54,884 nt of DNA from Verrucomicrobiota bacterium (GCA_003218475.1 QHNR01000071.1:1-54884); one strand, 5' to 3'. Counted from the first letter of the stretch, positions 44,451-52,959 are shown. Notes: generated by a model not told the origin, from the sequence alone. Program-made: numbers and translations.

Positions 44451-44800
44451 CGGCATTTGATTCACCTCTCCCCTTTCGCAAAGGGGAGAGGATTGAGGTG
44501 AGGGGTTTAAAACCCAGCACGCGGCACAGTTTGTCGACTAAACCCTCACCCTCCCCCTCTCCCTGTACAGGGCGAGGCGACCCATGCCGTCTATTCCTTC
44601 TACTCGACCACCAAACTGCTAAACGCTGTCCCGGTAAACACTCACGCTCTTGCAGTTGACTATCCCGGATCAGCGTCGAGATTACGTGACTACTATCGGG
44701 CGCATCTGAATTGGACGTGACTGACGCGCATCCGCGTCCTGGCGAACGAACCAATAAGAAAGACCAAACGTCTTTTCATTTCGCGCTGCCTTAACGTTAA
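44451..44800. other. 350-base gap with a palindromic repeat
   Basis: 44463-44578 holds CTCTCCCCTTTCGCAAAGGGG then AGAG, and at the right CCCTCACCCTCCCCCTCTCCC, a BIME-like repeat common in bacteria. The rest, up to the next start at 44801, shows no gene I can support; a reverse frame covering 44693-45403 is a shadow of the gene at 44801. Confidence 0.65.
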
Positions 44801-45655
44801 ATGAAACCTGGAAAATTTACTCACACGATTGCAGTGATCCTTTCGTCGATCACATCTCTGTTCGCACACGGGACAGCTTCGAAGGCGGAACCGGCAAAAA
44901 GCAAGTTCAGCAAGAAATCTCAGAAATCGGGCGAGGATCGTACCTTTGATGTTAGTGCAATCGCCTTCACGCCTGGGCAGTTGGCTGGAGATTCGCCCGA
45001 GCCGGGACAGCGTTTCCCCTGGAAGAAAGATATTGTAACAACCATCTTTTGGATCGGCGAGAAACCGGCCCCAAAAAATCCCGTTCCAAATCGGGTAAGC
45101 TCCTGGGACCCGCAGTGGACCAAAAATTATGGCGGGGTTGACGATCCTGATCCCGCTCATCGCAGTAATTACACTCCCGTAAACTTCACGCCGCGACTGA
45201 ATCCGTTTTACTGCGCGCTTCCGTATAACGACAAAGCGAAGGAGGGGCATCGCCCCGAAGCGCCTAGTGTTGTTCCCTGGTTCAATGAAGCCTATCAAGG
45301 TCCCGCTGTTTCGACGTGCAAAGGCCGCTGGGTGGCGATTCGCAAAGGTAATCGCGTCGCGTATGCCCAATGGGAAGACGCTGGTCCATTCCGCACCGAC
45401 CATTGGCAGTACGTTTTCGGTAACGAACGGCCAAAACCCAACCTAAACAAAGGCGCCGGTCTCGATGTCTCGCCTGCTGTCCGGGATTTTCTTGGGCTAC
45501 AACCAACAGATGTGACGGATTGGAGGTTTGTGGATTTCAGTGAAGTGCCGCGCGGACCGTGGTCCACTTTAGGAGAAAACAATACTTTCGTGATCAACGA
45601 TCGTAAGAAAGGCGCGACCCTGGTCGAACAACTGGGAACAATACTCCCACACTAG
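44801..45655 (+). CDS. Exported protein of unknown function with a barrel-like domain
   Basis: 284 residues with a signal peptide (FTHTIAVILSSITSLFAHGTAS). After a basic linker comes a domain with FTPGQLAGDSPEPGQRFPW, FWIGEKPAPKNP, NYGGVDDP, LNPFYCALPYNDK, then GRWVAIRKGNRVAYAQWEDAGP and GAGLDVSPAVRDFLGL. The last part, an Asp-containing GLDVSPAV next to two beta-rich segments, recalls double-psi beta-barrel (RlpA/expansin-like) domains. I cannot assign it further. Confidence 0.65.
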   Translation: MKPGKFTHTIAVILSSITSLFAHGTASKAEPAKSKFSKKSQKSGEDRTFDVSAIAFTPGQLAGDSPEPGQRFPWKKDIVTTIFWIGEKPAPKNPVPNRVSSWDPQWTKNYGGVDDPDPAHRSNYTPVNFTPRLNPFYCALPYNDKAKEGHRPEAPSVVPWFNEAYQGPAVSTCKGRWVAIRKGNRVAYAQWEDAGPFRTDHWQYVFGNERPKPNLNKGAGLDVSPAVRDFLGLQPTDVTDWRFVDFSEVPRGPWSTLGENNTFVINDRKKGATLVEQLGTILPH

Positions 45656-45663
45656 ACGATTTT

Positions 45664-45694
45664 TCTGTAGGGGAAGCTGACAGCTTCCCTACAG
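45664..45694. repeat. TGTAGGGGAAGCTGACAGCTTCCCCTACA-type hairpin
   Basis: TGTAGGGGAAGCTG followed by ACAGCTTCCCTACAG, a nearly perfect inverted repeat just downstream of the stop at 45655. It could serve as a terminator structure as well as a repeat, but no T-run follows. Confidence 0.75.
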
Positions 45695-45754
45695 GCTACA
45701 GGCTGCATCGGCCAATCCACGCGATCTTTCGCTCGCGAGCGATTGAAAACGTGA

Positions 45755-47083
45755 ATGGACAATCGCAGCGCTCTACGCCTCTTTTTTTCGGCGATTTTCA
45801 TTGCAGCTATTTTCAGGGTCCCCTTCCCAATCAGGGCGGCCGCCGAGAGCGGCACGCTCCTCACTGGCAAAGCCGCGATGGGCGATTGGAAGAGCGATGC
45901 GCCAGGAGTGCGACGAAAGATCACCGTTCAGGATTTACCTCCGCCAAGCTCAAACATTCTGGCAATCAACCGGGCGCGGGTCGTTAATCGTCCAGCCGGT
46001 GTGCCGCTTCGTGTGCCGCCCGGTTTTAAAATCGAACTGTACGCCGAAGGTTTTCGCGATCCACGATTTCTCCTCACTGGGCCGAATGGCGACATCTTTG
46101 TCGTGGAGAGTCGTGCAAATCAAATCAAAGTCTTGCGCGACACCAACGGCGACGGTAAGCCCGACGCGACCGAGACTTTTGCAGAACGCGATCTAAACAA
46201 ACCGTTTGGCATCGCGTTTTATCCGCTAGGGGACGATCCGCAATTTTTATACGTCGCGAACACTGACGGCGTAATTCGATTTCCGTATCGCAACGGCGAT
46301 GTCAAAGCGCGCGGCCAAGCCGAAAAGCTCGGCGCACAACTTTCCGGTGGCGCGGCGCGACTACGCAGCGGCGGACACTGGACCCGCGACATTGTTTTCT
46401 CACCGGACGGGAAAAATATGTACGTCTCCATCGGTTCGCGCTCGAATGTCTCCGATAACGCCACGGAAGCCGATCGCGCGCGCATCTTCGAGTTCAACCC
46501 TGATGGCAGAGATCGAAAAGTTTATGCGTGGGGAATTCGCAACGCGGTAGGAATCGCGTTTCGTCCCGGCAGCAACGAGCTTTGGATGAGCACGAACGAG
46601 CGGGACGAGATCGGCGAGGATTTGCCTCCCGACTACATCAGCAGTGTGCGTCCCGGCGGATTTTATGGCTGGCCGTGGTTTTACATCGGAAATCGTCAGG
46701 ATCCGCGCCACAAGGGAAAACACTCTGAACTTGCCGATAAAGTCATCGTTCCCGATGTGCTCGTGCAGGCGCACTCGGCCACGCTCAATTTGTGCTTTTA
46801 CACCGGCGATCAATTCCCAGCCGAATACAAAGGCGACATCTTCGCCGCCTTCCACGGTTCATGGAACCGGATGAAACGCACCGGCTACAAAGTCGTGCGG
46901 GTGCCGTTCGATCATTCGACCGGCAAAGCGCGCGGCGAATACGAAGATTTCGTGACCGGTTTCGTCTCGCCCGACGGCAAAGTCTGGGGACGCCCTGTCG
47001 GAATAACCGTAGCCAAAGACGGCAGCCTCCTGATCATCGAAGACGGCAACGGCACCATCTGGCGCGTAAGTTACGCCAGATAG
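45755..47083 (+). CDS. Exported sorbosone/glucose-dehydrogenase-like beta-propeller protein
   Basis: 442 residues with a signal peptide (LRLFFSAIFIAAIFRVPFPIRAAA). Six-bladed propeller of the GSDH type: LPPPSSNILAIN, VPPGFKIELYAEGFRDPRFL, VESRANQIKVLRDTNGDGKPD, RDIVFSPDGKNMYVSIGSRSN, VYAWGIRNAVGIAFRPGSNELWMSTNERD, GFYGWPWFYIG, and GSWNRMKRTGYKV near the C terminus. Members oxidise sugars with pyrroloquinoline quinone, but many soil homologues have no proven activity and no PQQ genes are seen here. Periplasmic or extracellular. Confidence 0.85.
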   Translation: MDNRSALRLFFSAIFIAAIFRVPFPIRAAAESGTLLTGKAAMGDWKSDAPGVRRKITVQDLPPPSSNILAINRARVVNRPAGVPLRVPPGFKIELYAEGFRDPRFLLTGPNGDIFVVESRANQIKVLRDTNGDGKPDATETFAERDLNKPFGIAFYPLGDDPQFLYVANTDGVIRFPYRNGDVKARGQAEKLGAQLSGGAARLRSGGHWTRDIVFSPDGKNMYVSIGSRSNVSDNATEADRARIFEFNPDGRDRKVYAWGIRNAVGIAFRPGSNELWMSTNERDEIGEDLPPDYISSVRPGGFYGWPWFYIGNRQDPRHKGKHSELADKVIVPDVLVQAHSATLNLCFYTGDQFPAEYKGDIFAAFHGSWNRMKRTGYKVVRVPFDHSTGKARGEYEDFVTGFVSPDGKVWGRPVGITVAKDGSLLIIEDGNGTIWRVSYAR

Positions 47084-47132
47084 GCTGAGGCTTGCCGCCG
47101 GCGATCTTGCACTTAATCTGCCTTAACGCAGC

Positions 47133-48815
47133 ATGAAGATTGGTTTTGCTCAAATTAACGCGACCGTAGGAGATTTAAGCGGTAATTGTGAGCTGATCAT
47201 CGGCGCTTATGAGCGACTCGCTGCCGCCGGCGCCGAATTGGTGCTGACTCCGGAGCTGGCGATCACGGGATATCCGCCACAGGATTTGGTTTTTAAGTCG
47301 CGCTTTGTTTCGGAAAATCTCGCGATCCTGGAGAAACTGCACGCTCGCGTCGGAGACGCGGCGTTGCTGGTCGGATTTGTTGATCGCAACGAGGGGCGCG
47401 GCAAACCGTTTCGGAACGCGGCGGCTTTGCTCGAGCGGGGCAAACCGATCCGTAAGGCGTACAAGTCCCTTCTGCCGACCTACGATGTTTTCGATGAAGA
47501 TCGCTATTTCGAGCCGGCACGCTACGTCGAGCCTTTTGAAGTTCACGGCAAAAAAATCGGCGTAACTATATGTGAGGACATTTGGACGGAACATTACCTG
47601 CCGCGACCGTTCTACGATGTCGAACCGGTGCAGAGTCTCGTGAATCAAGGCGCGGAGATCATCGTGAATCTAAGCTCCTCGCCGTTTAGTCTGCATAAAC
47701 CGGCGATCCGTTATGAGATGGTGGCGGGACTCGCACGAGCTCATCAACGGCCAATTTGCTACTGCAATTTGGTCGGCGGTAACGATCAACTGGTGTTCGA
47801 TGGCAATTCGTTTGCCGTGAGTTCTGCGGGCAAATTGATCGCGCGACTCGCCGCCTTTCGCGAAGACGAGAAAATTGTCGATACCGATTCGACCGCGACG
47901 ATTGAATTTCGGGAAGGCAAAGCGGCTGAGGAACTCTTTGCCGCGCTTTCGCTGGGTGTTCGCGACTATTTTAGAAAGTGTAATTTTCATTCTGCCGTCG
48001 TCGGCCTCAGCGGCGGAGTCGATTCTGCGGTCACGGCCGTCATCGCGGTCGACGCACTGGGAGCAGAAAACGTCACCGGCATTTCCATGCCAAGTCCCTA
48101 CTCGTCGCGCGGGAGCATCGACGACGCGCGGGCGCTTGCGCGCAATCTGGGAATTAAATTCCTCGAAATTCCGATCACCGAAGCGTTCAGGGATTTCAAA
48201 TCACAGTTCAAAGAAATCTTCAAAGGACTCCAAGAAAACGAAACGGAGGAAAATATGCAGCCGCGCCTGCGCGCGATGACGTTGATGGCGCTCTCGAACA
48301 AGTTCGGTCACCTCGTTCTTAGCACTGGAAACAAGAGCGAACTCGCTGTCGGCTATTGCACGATTTATGGCGACATGGCGGGCGGCCTGGCAGTGATCAG
48401 CGATGTTCCGAAAACGATGGTTTACGACCTGGCGCGCTGGATCAATTCCGACTATGCAGCGCGAATCGGCCGGAAGGGCGACCCCCCTTCGCCAGGTTCC
48501 GGCGTGGCAGGAATCATTCCAAAATTGACAATTGAAAAAGCGCCTAGCGCGGAGTTGAAGCCGGACCAGAAAGACCAGGACACCTTGCCGCCGTACGAAA
48601 TTCTGGATCAGATCCTGCAGCTTTACGTCGAAGAAAACTTGAGCGCGCGCGACATCATCGCCCGGGGATTTGACGAAAAAACTGTTCGCTGGGTGCAGCG
48701 CCGCGTTGATCTCAACGAATACAAGCGCGAACAAGCCGCGCCCGGATTGAAGGTCACCAGCCGCGCTTTCGGCATTGGCCGCAAGATGCCTATCGCGCAA
48801 AAATACGTCGATTAA
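47133..48815 (+). CDS. nadE: Glutamine-dependent NAD+ synthetase with a repeat-derived insertion
   Basis: Last step of NAD synthesis, amidating nicotinate adenine dinucleotide. 560 residues. The N-terminal glutaminase (nitrilase type) has its triad at E41 (LTPELAITGYPP), K111 (YKSLLPTYDVFDE) and C147 (VTICEDIW). The C-terminal synthetase has the PP-loop VVGLSGGVDSAVTA and SSRGSIDDARALARNLG, LALSNKFGHLVLSTGNKSELAVGY, and KAPSAELKPDQKDQDTLPPYE. Residues about 447-460 (KGDPPSPGSGVAG) are extra: relatives run IGRDGEIIPKLTIE. The extra codons match the repeat inside rho. The stop is 12 bp before a tRNA remnant. Confidence 0.95.
   Translation: MKIGFAQINATVGDLSGNCELIIGAYERLAAAGAELVLTPELAITGYPPQDLVFKSRFVSENLAILEKLHARVGDAALLVGFVDRNEGRGKPFRNAAALLERGKPIRKAYKSLLPTYDVFDEDRYFEPARYVEPFEVHGKKIGVTICEDIWTEHYLPRPFYDVEPVQSLVNQGAEIIVNLSSSPFSLHKPAIRYEMVAGLARAHQRPICYCNLVGGNDQLVFDGNSFAVSSAGKLIARLAAFREDEKIVDTDSTATIEFREGKAAEELFAALSLGVRDYFRKCNFHSAVVGLSGGVDSAVTAVIAVDALGAENVTGISMPSPYSSRGSIDDARALARNLGIKFLEIPITEAFRDFKSQFKEIFKGLQENETEENMQPRLRAMTLMALSNKFGHLVLSTGNKSELAVGYCTIYGDMAGGLAVISDVPKTMVYDLARWINSDYAARIGRKGDPPSPGSGVAGIIPKLTIEKAPSAELKPDQKDQDTLPPYEILDQILQLYVEENLSARDIIARGFDEKTVRWVQRRVDLNEYKREQAAPGLKVTSRAFGIGRKMPIAQKYVD
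48472..48511. repeat. In-frame repeat inside nadE
   Basis: GGAAGGGCGACCCCCCTTCG then CCAGGTTCCGGCGTGGCAGG, about 40 bases. The TTCGCCAG...GGCGTGGC core matches the repeat inside rho and the one near the rnd start. Confidence 0.8.
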
Positions 48816-48826
48816 CCAGGAAATTC

Positions 48827-48851
48827 TGCACCGTGCAGGAATCGAACCTGC
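48827..48851 (-). other. tRNA 3'-end remnant, probable left attachment site of a mobile element
   Basis: On the minus strand: T-arm GCAGG-TTCGATT-CCTGC (48851-48835), then ACGGTGC as the 3' half of the acceptor stem and an A discriminator (48827). No matching 5' acceptor GCACCGT or D and anticodon arms exist in the 80 bases upstream, so this is only a 3' fragment. Elements that integrate in tRNA 3' ends leave this fragment at one side and rebuild the whole tRNA at the other, which would lie right of the window. The tRNA identity cannot be read from the fragment. Confidence 0.7.
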
Positions 48852-48924
48852 ATGACATTGCCTCTTTCATAGGTAAATCTCTCAGGTAGAGGTTGCAAGA
48901 TTCTGCAATCTCATGCAGATTAAC

Positions 48925-48944
48925 TGTCATGAAATGTCATGAAA
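48925..48944 (+). repeat. Two tandem TGTCATGAAA units at the integrase start
   Basis: TGTCATGAAA at 48925-48934 and 48935-48944. An inverted CATGACA lies at 48851-48857, next to the tRNA remnant. Could be integrase arm-type binding sites or part of the promoter region; the ATG of the integrase is within the first unit. Confidence 0.5.
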
Positions 48945-50167
48945 ATCCGAATCGCCGAAAACCGATCGTAATAAAGATTGGAAGTGCCTCTGTGAAGGTC
49001 TATCAGGGCAAATCGCGCGGCTACGATCTTTTCACGCTTGTCCATTATGCTGGAGGCCATCGCCAGCGCGAGACCTTCGCGAAATTAGACGACGCCAAGC
49101 GGCGGGCGCGGGAAGTTGCACACGCGATGTTGAATGGTCGCCTTGCGGTGTTGGAACTCACGAGCGCAGATCGCGAAAGCTACATCAAAGCAATGGAACA
49201 GTTGAAACCGCTTCAAATTCCGTTGCACGGCGCGATTGAAGAGTACGTTGCAGCGCGTTCGCATTTGCAGGACGAATCGCTTTTGTCAGCTGTGAAGGAA
49301 CATGTCACACGTCGGCGGTATGTGATTGAGAAATCTGTCGGCGAAATCGTTGACGAATTGCTGGCTGCAAAACAGCACGACGAATTGTCGCCTCGATACC
49401 TTTACATGCTTCGCAGCGACCTCACCCGGTTCAAAAAGGCTTTCAAAACGAATATCGGTTCGATCACTTCGCGGCTAATCGAAGATTGGTTGCTGGCACA
49501 AGAAGTTACAGCCCGCACCCGCAACAATCTGCGCGCCTCTGTCATCACGTTGTTTAATTTTTCCCGATCACGCGGTTATCTGCCCAAGGGTCAACCGACC
49601 GAGGCAGACGACGTGCGGCGCGCGAAAGATCGCGGCGGCAAGATTGGCATCTTGAAGCCCAAACAACTGGCTGCGCTTATTCGCGAGGCTCCGGCAGAGA
49701 CTAAACTTTATCTCACTATTGCTGCATTCACCGGAATGCGAGCCAGTGAGATTCTCAGACTTGATTGGAACGACGTGAATTTTGAGCGAGGGCATATCAC
49801 CGTTGCTGCCGACAAAGCAAAAACAGCCACTCGGCGCTTGGTTCCGATTCAGCCGAACCTCATGCAATGGCTGACGCCATATCGCGGACGCGATGGCAAG
49901 GTCGTTAATCCTCGGGCTGATTGTCGTGCAATCGCGTTCGCAACGAAACAAGGGTTGGCGTGGCCTCACAACTGTTTACGTCATTCTTACGCGACATATC
50001 GTTTGGCTGGAGTTGCCGACACTGCCCGTGTTGCTTTGGAAATGGGCAACAGTCCGCAGAAACTCATGACGAATTATCGCGAGCTTGCCGACGAACACGA
50101 CGCGAAGGGATGGTTCGCAATCGCACCGAAGCGCGCCAAGAACGTTGTCCAGATGCGCGCGGCTTAA
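48929..50167 (+). CDS. Tyrosine recombinase/integrase
   Basis: 412 residues from ATG 48929; a TTG at 48893 would add twelve residues without family match. Active site: R271 (FTGMRASEILRL), a Lys in VAADKAKTATRR, H347 and R351 in HNCLRHSYATYR, Asn in place of the second His/Trp (EMGNSP) and the nucleophile Y383 (MTNYREL). The N-terminal part (155-245) looks like the SAM-like core-binding domain. It catalyses integration and excision of the element by site-specific recombination, most likely at the adjacent tRNA site. Its stop TAA and the stop of the reverse HTH gene share the palindrome TTAA. Confidence 0.93.
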   Translation: MKCHENPNRRKPIVIKIGSASVKVYQGKSRGYDLFTLVHYAGGHRQRETFAKLDDAKRRAREVAHAMLNGRLAVLELTSADRESYIKAMEQLKPLQIPLHGAIEEYVAARSHLQDESLLSAVKEHVTRRRYVIEKSVGEIVDELLAAKQHDELSPRYLYMLRSDLTRFKKAFKTNIGSITSRLIEDWLLAQEVTARTRNNLRASVITLFNFSRSRGYLPKGQPTEADDVRRAKDRGGKIGILKPKQLAALIREAPAETKLYLTIAAFTGMRASEILRLDWNDVNFERGHITVAADKAKTATRRLVPIQPNLMQWLTPYRGRDGKVVNPRADCRAIAFATKQGLAWPHNCLRHSYATYRLAGVADTARVALEMGNSPQKLMTNYRELADEHDAKGWFAIAPKRAKNVVQMRAA

Positions 50168-50868
50168 TCGTCGTAGTCCAGACCGCCGTCGTGTCGCCAG
50201 TTTAGATTCTCTTTCGGTTTCATTTTCGCCGCGCCTAGCCAAGTTTTATTCAGGGGGTCTCGTTCAGTCGGCGTGGTCAGACCAGTCGGCGGGGTAGGAT
50301 CGAACGCTTGAAGATGATGTTTGATCATTCTCATGATCCCGGGACAGCGCCGATACAACTTTGAACAGGAAATGCCGACGTGGCGCGCGAGCATTTCACG
50401 TGTAACCCGTCTGTGATAACGATACAACCATGCGGCAGCAACCCTTAGGTCAGCGTAAGGACGCGAAAGCGCGGCGGTCGCGTCCGGATCAGGCTTGTAG
50501 GAGCGCGCCAGCGCAATGCTGACCAAAAAACGCTTCGCTCTAGTAGTGTCCGAACCAAAAAAACTGCGTAGTTTCTTCGTACGAAGTTTCTTGTTTTTCA
50601 TCCGGAGCTTCATCCGACCGAATCGCTGCTTCAAAAGGGCGTACTCGAACGCACGCTTGTCGCCGGGAAAGTAAGCTCGACAATCTCGCAGACTCTTCTC
50701 CCTGGCGATTAGGTCAGGCAAAATTCGCCGACTAATTTCGAAGCGGTGACCGTCGCTCCGTGTGCCGTATTTGGCTGGAATCTTCTTGGCCTTACTCCAT
50801 CGGCGGACAGTGCGGGGATCAACACCTTTCGCATCGGCGTAGCGCTGGACGTCGGACATTTTGCCCAT
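50164..50868 (-). CDS. HTH protein of the mobile element
   Basis: 234 residues. N-terminal helix-turn-helix-like segment (SDVQRYADAKGVDPRTVRRWSKAKKIP), then a basic central part rich in Lys/Arg (RFGRMKLRMKNKKLRTKK), and a second possible HTH near 150-180 (RRVTREMLARHVGISCSKLYRR). I recognise no family. Convergent with the integrase and divergent from the excisionase-like gene, with a possible operator in the 30-base intergenic stretch; it may repress the element. Confidence 0.65.
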   Translation of the reverse strand: MGKMSDVQRYADAKGVDPRTVRRWSKAKKIPAKYGTRSDGHRFEISRRILPDLIAREKSLRDCRAYFPGDKRAFEYALLKQRFGRMKLRMKNKKLRTKKLRSFFGSDTTRAKRFLVSIALARSYKPDPDATAALSRPYADLRVAAAWLYRYHRRVTREMLARHVGISCSKLYRRCPGIMRMIKHHLQAFDPTPPTGLTTPTERDPLNKTWLGAAKMKPKENLNWRHDGGLDYDD

Positions 50869-50877
50869 TTTTGAGAA

Positions 50878-50918
50878 GTTTTCGCATTAAGCAGAATATT
50901 GCAAACCAGTGCGAAAAC
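50878..50918. promoter_or_regulatory. Inverted repeat GTTTTCGCA...TGCGAAAAC, candidate operator
   Basis: Perfect nine-base arms at 50878-50886 and 50910-50918, spacer 23, i.e. about three helical turns between arms. It lies between the divergent HTH and excisionase-like genes and covers the latter's start. A fitting position for a regulator site, but function is inferred only. Confidence 0.45.
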
Positions 50919-51105
50919 GGCCAAGTCGGGCGGCCTAATTAAAAAGCCCGGCGTGTGTCGCAAGCTGTCAATCAGTTTGCGGACACTCAACTACCGAATA
51001 GCCAACAACGAGATTCCGTACGTCAAGTTTGGTGGCGCTGTGCGATTTCTCGAAAGCGACCTCGACAACTATATCGCCTCGCACCGAATCCCGGCCAAAA
51101 AATGA
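50899..51105 (+). CDS. Excisionase-like helix-turn-helix protein (HTH_17)
   Basis: 68 residues beginning at TTG 50899, the only start-like codon before the domain. The winged HTH has LIKKPGVCRKLSISLRTLNYRIANNEIPYVKFGGAVRFLESDLDNYIASHRI, i.e. the HTH_17/AlpA/Xis pattern. It would direct excision with the integrase or act as a regulator. Its stop overlaps the next start (ATGA), so the two are translationally coupled. Confidence 0.8.
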   Translation: MQTSAKTAKSGGLIKKPGVCRKLSISLRTLNYRIANNEIPYVKFGGAVRFLESDLDNYIASHRIPAKK

Positions 51106-51326
51106 AGACGGCGCAATCTAAATTTTGCCGCGAGCTTCTGCGCGAAATCAGCCCAGAAAATCTGGACCGGCAATTGAAGCGCGAGCAAATGCGAATCGAC
51201 AGAGAGTTCACCGATCGCATTGAGCAAATTCGCAGACAAGACCACGCAGCGTGGAGCGGTTTTCCTTACAGGCTCATAACGCTCGGCAACGAATTAATCA
51301 AAGAAGGCGAAAGGCTGATGCGATAA
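51102..51326 (+). CDS. Small element protein of unknown function
   Basis: 74 residues from ATG 51102, overlapping the excisionase stop by four bases. Sequence is mostly helical and charged: KTAQSKFCRELLREISPENLDRQLKREQMRIDREFTDRIEQIR, then WSGFPYRLITLGNELIKEGERL. The long charged helix suggests a coiled coil. No family recognised; coupling supports it being real. Confidence 0.6.
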   Translation: MKTAQSKFCRELLREISPENLDRQLKREQMRIDREFTDRIEQIRRQDHAAWSGFPYRLITLGNELIKEGERLMR

Positions 51327-51331
51327 GGCAG

Positions 51332-51370
51332 AAAAATTTCGCCGTGCCTCCGGCAAGGAAAAGCACGGCG
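51332..51370. other. Hairpin between element genes
   Basis: TTTCGCCGTGC ... GCACGGCGAAA, an eleven-base stem with a 15-base loop (TCCGGCAAGGAAA region). On the + strand it is followed by As; on the minus strand the stem is followed by TTTTTCT, so it would terminate a reverse transcript if any exists. Confidence 0.5.
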
Positions 51371-51387
51371 AAAAAACGAAACGAACA

Positions 51388-52959
51388 GTGTCAAAGTTAT
51401 CAAAACAGTGCGATGGCAGCAAGCCGGAGCGCGAGATGCCTGCGGAGTTATCAGTCACACCAGCCCCTTACTCTCCGCCACCGTTAACGCTGCTACCGTC
51501 ACAACTTCAAGATTACATAGACGCCTCAGCGGAAGCTCTCAACGTTGACGTGGGTTTTATTCTGCTGCCATTGCTCAGCTCGCTCGGCGCTACAATCGGC
51601 ATTTCGCGTTCGATTCTATTGAAAGCTGGCTTTGTCCAGCCCCCGAATATATGGACTGCGATAATCGCCCGCAGCGGAGCGCGTAAATCTCCGGCGTTAG
51701 AAGCTGGTTGTGTTGGCGTGATGAAATGTGAGCGCGGACTAATCCAGCAAAATAGGCAGGCCCAAGAGCAGTACGAAGAAGAATTAGCACAATGGCAAAC
51801 TGAAAAACCAAGGAATCGTGGCCCGAAACCGGAGTCTCCCACAATCCTTACGTGCGTGATGGACGACCTAACGATGGAAGTCTTGGCCGATGTCCTAATT
51901 GCTAATCCGCGTGGCGTTCTAACTCACAAGGACGAACTGGCGCATCTTTTTGGAAGTTTCGATCAGTACAAGAACCATGCAAAAGGCTCTGACGTTTCCA
52001 GATGGCTCAGCTTGCACAACGGGGTTTTCATCGCCGTAGATAGGAGAACCGACAACAGGCACCACCGGATATGGCAACCGCGTGTCTGCATTTGCGGCGG
52101 CATTCAGCCAAAAATTCTTCGCCGCCTTCTCATAACGGAATTCTTCGAGCGTGGCCTGCCAGCGAGATTCCTGTTTGCGTATCCACCGTTTCGCCAAGAC
52201 AAATGGAGCGAAGCAACGATCCCTGACAAAATTCGTGATGCCGCACTGAGTTTGTCTGAGGAGCTTTGGTTGTCACAGCCCAGCCGTGACGAGCACGGTC
52301 AACCGAGTCCAAAGTTGCTGTCTTTAGACGGCGACGCCAAAACGGTGTTCATTGACTTCTACGACGAGTGTGGCGCCGCGACACTCGAAGCCGGCGAACA
52401 GGAGGAAGCCGCTTGGTCCAAGCTCACCGGATATGGCGCACGCCTTGCCTTAGTAGGCCAACTGGCGCACGATCACAACGCCGAAGTCGTCACTGGCAAG
52501 ATCATGCAGGCTGCATGCGAGCTGGCCCGCTGGTGTGGCAAAGAGGCGGTGCGGATTTACGCGGAGCTTGCAGAAACGCAGGAGCAAAGAGAGCGGCGCG
52601 AGCTAATCGAATTCATCGAACGCCGTGGCGGTGCTGTATACGAGCGGGAAGTGATGCAGTCCCTTACGCGATTGAAAAACGACAAGGAAGGAACTGCGCG
52701 AGAATTGACCGCGCTGGTGAAAGCAGGACGCGGCAAATGGGAACCGGTCAACCACAGCGGGGGCGGCAGACCGGCACGTAAATTCCGCCTAAATAGGGCA
52801 CCTATATCTACACAATTCGGCGTTTCACAAGCGAAAACGAAAAATTCTGTAGATGTAGATAGCACTGACATCAAAAAAACACGCCTTCCGGTAGAGCGGG
52901 AGAAAGAGTTCGAAAAAAACAGTCATCAGGTCACGACAAACCTACGCGAGTTTTTCTGA
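51388..52959 (+). CDS. DUF3987 primase/helicase-like protein of the element
   Basis: 523 residues. The N-terminal part (10-60) leads to a Walker A-like IIARSGARKSPALE (about 94-107), then long charged helices, DDLTMEVLADVL, and the family hallmark ANPRGVLTHKDELAHLFGSFDQYKN, ASCGC-type lacking, then VCICGGIQPKILRRLL. DUF3987 proteins belong to integrative elements and plasmid/phage satellites and are thought to act in replication. GTG 51388 starts the frame; ATG 51436 (MPAELSVTPAP) is an alternative. The C-terminal tail reads STQFG and VDVDSTD, encoded by repeated ATCTAC DNA motifs. Confidence 0.85.
   Translation: MSKLSKQCDGSKPEREMPAELSVTPAPYSPPPLTLLPSQLQDYIDASAEALNVDVGFILLPLLSSLGATIGISRSILLKAGFVQPPNIWTAIIARSGARKSPALEAGCVGVMKCERGLIQQNRQAQEQYEEELAQWQTEKPRNRGPKPESPTILTCVMDDLTMEVLADVLIANPRGVLTHKDELAHLFGSFDQYKNHAKGSDVSRWLSLHNGVFIAVDRRTDNRHHRIWQPRVCICGGIQPKILRRLLITEFFERGLPARFLFAYPPFRQDKWSEATIPDKIRDAALSLSEELWLSQPSRDEHGQPSPKLLSLDGDAKTVFIDFYDECGAATLEAGEQEEAAWSKLTGYGARLALVGQLAHDHNAEVVTGKIMQAACELARWCGKEAVRIYAELAETQEQRERRELIEFIERRGGAVYEREVMQSLTRLKNDKEGTARELTALVKAGRGKWEPVNHSGGGRPARKFRLNRAPISTQFGVSQAKTKNSVDVDSTDIKKTRLPVEREKEFEKNSHQVTTNLREFF

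Noticed and set aside
44693-45403. Reverse frame of 236 residues opposite the gene at 44801
   Set aside because: Overlaps a gene with signal peptide and ordered domain; the reverse product looks random and rich in Arg and Cys.
48821-48918. Complete tRNA gene at the nadE 3' end
   Set aside because: Only the T-arm and 3' acceptor half are present; no complementary 5' acceptor, D-arm or anticodon arm within reach.
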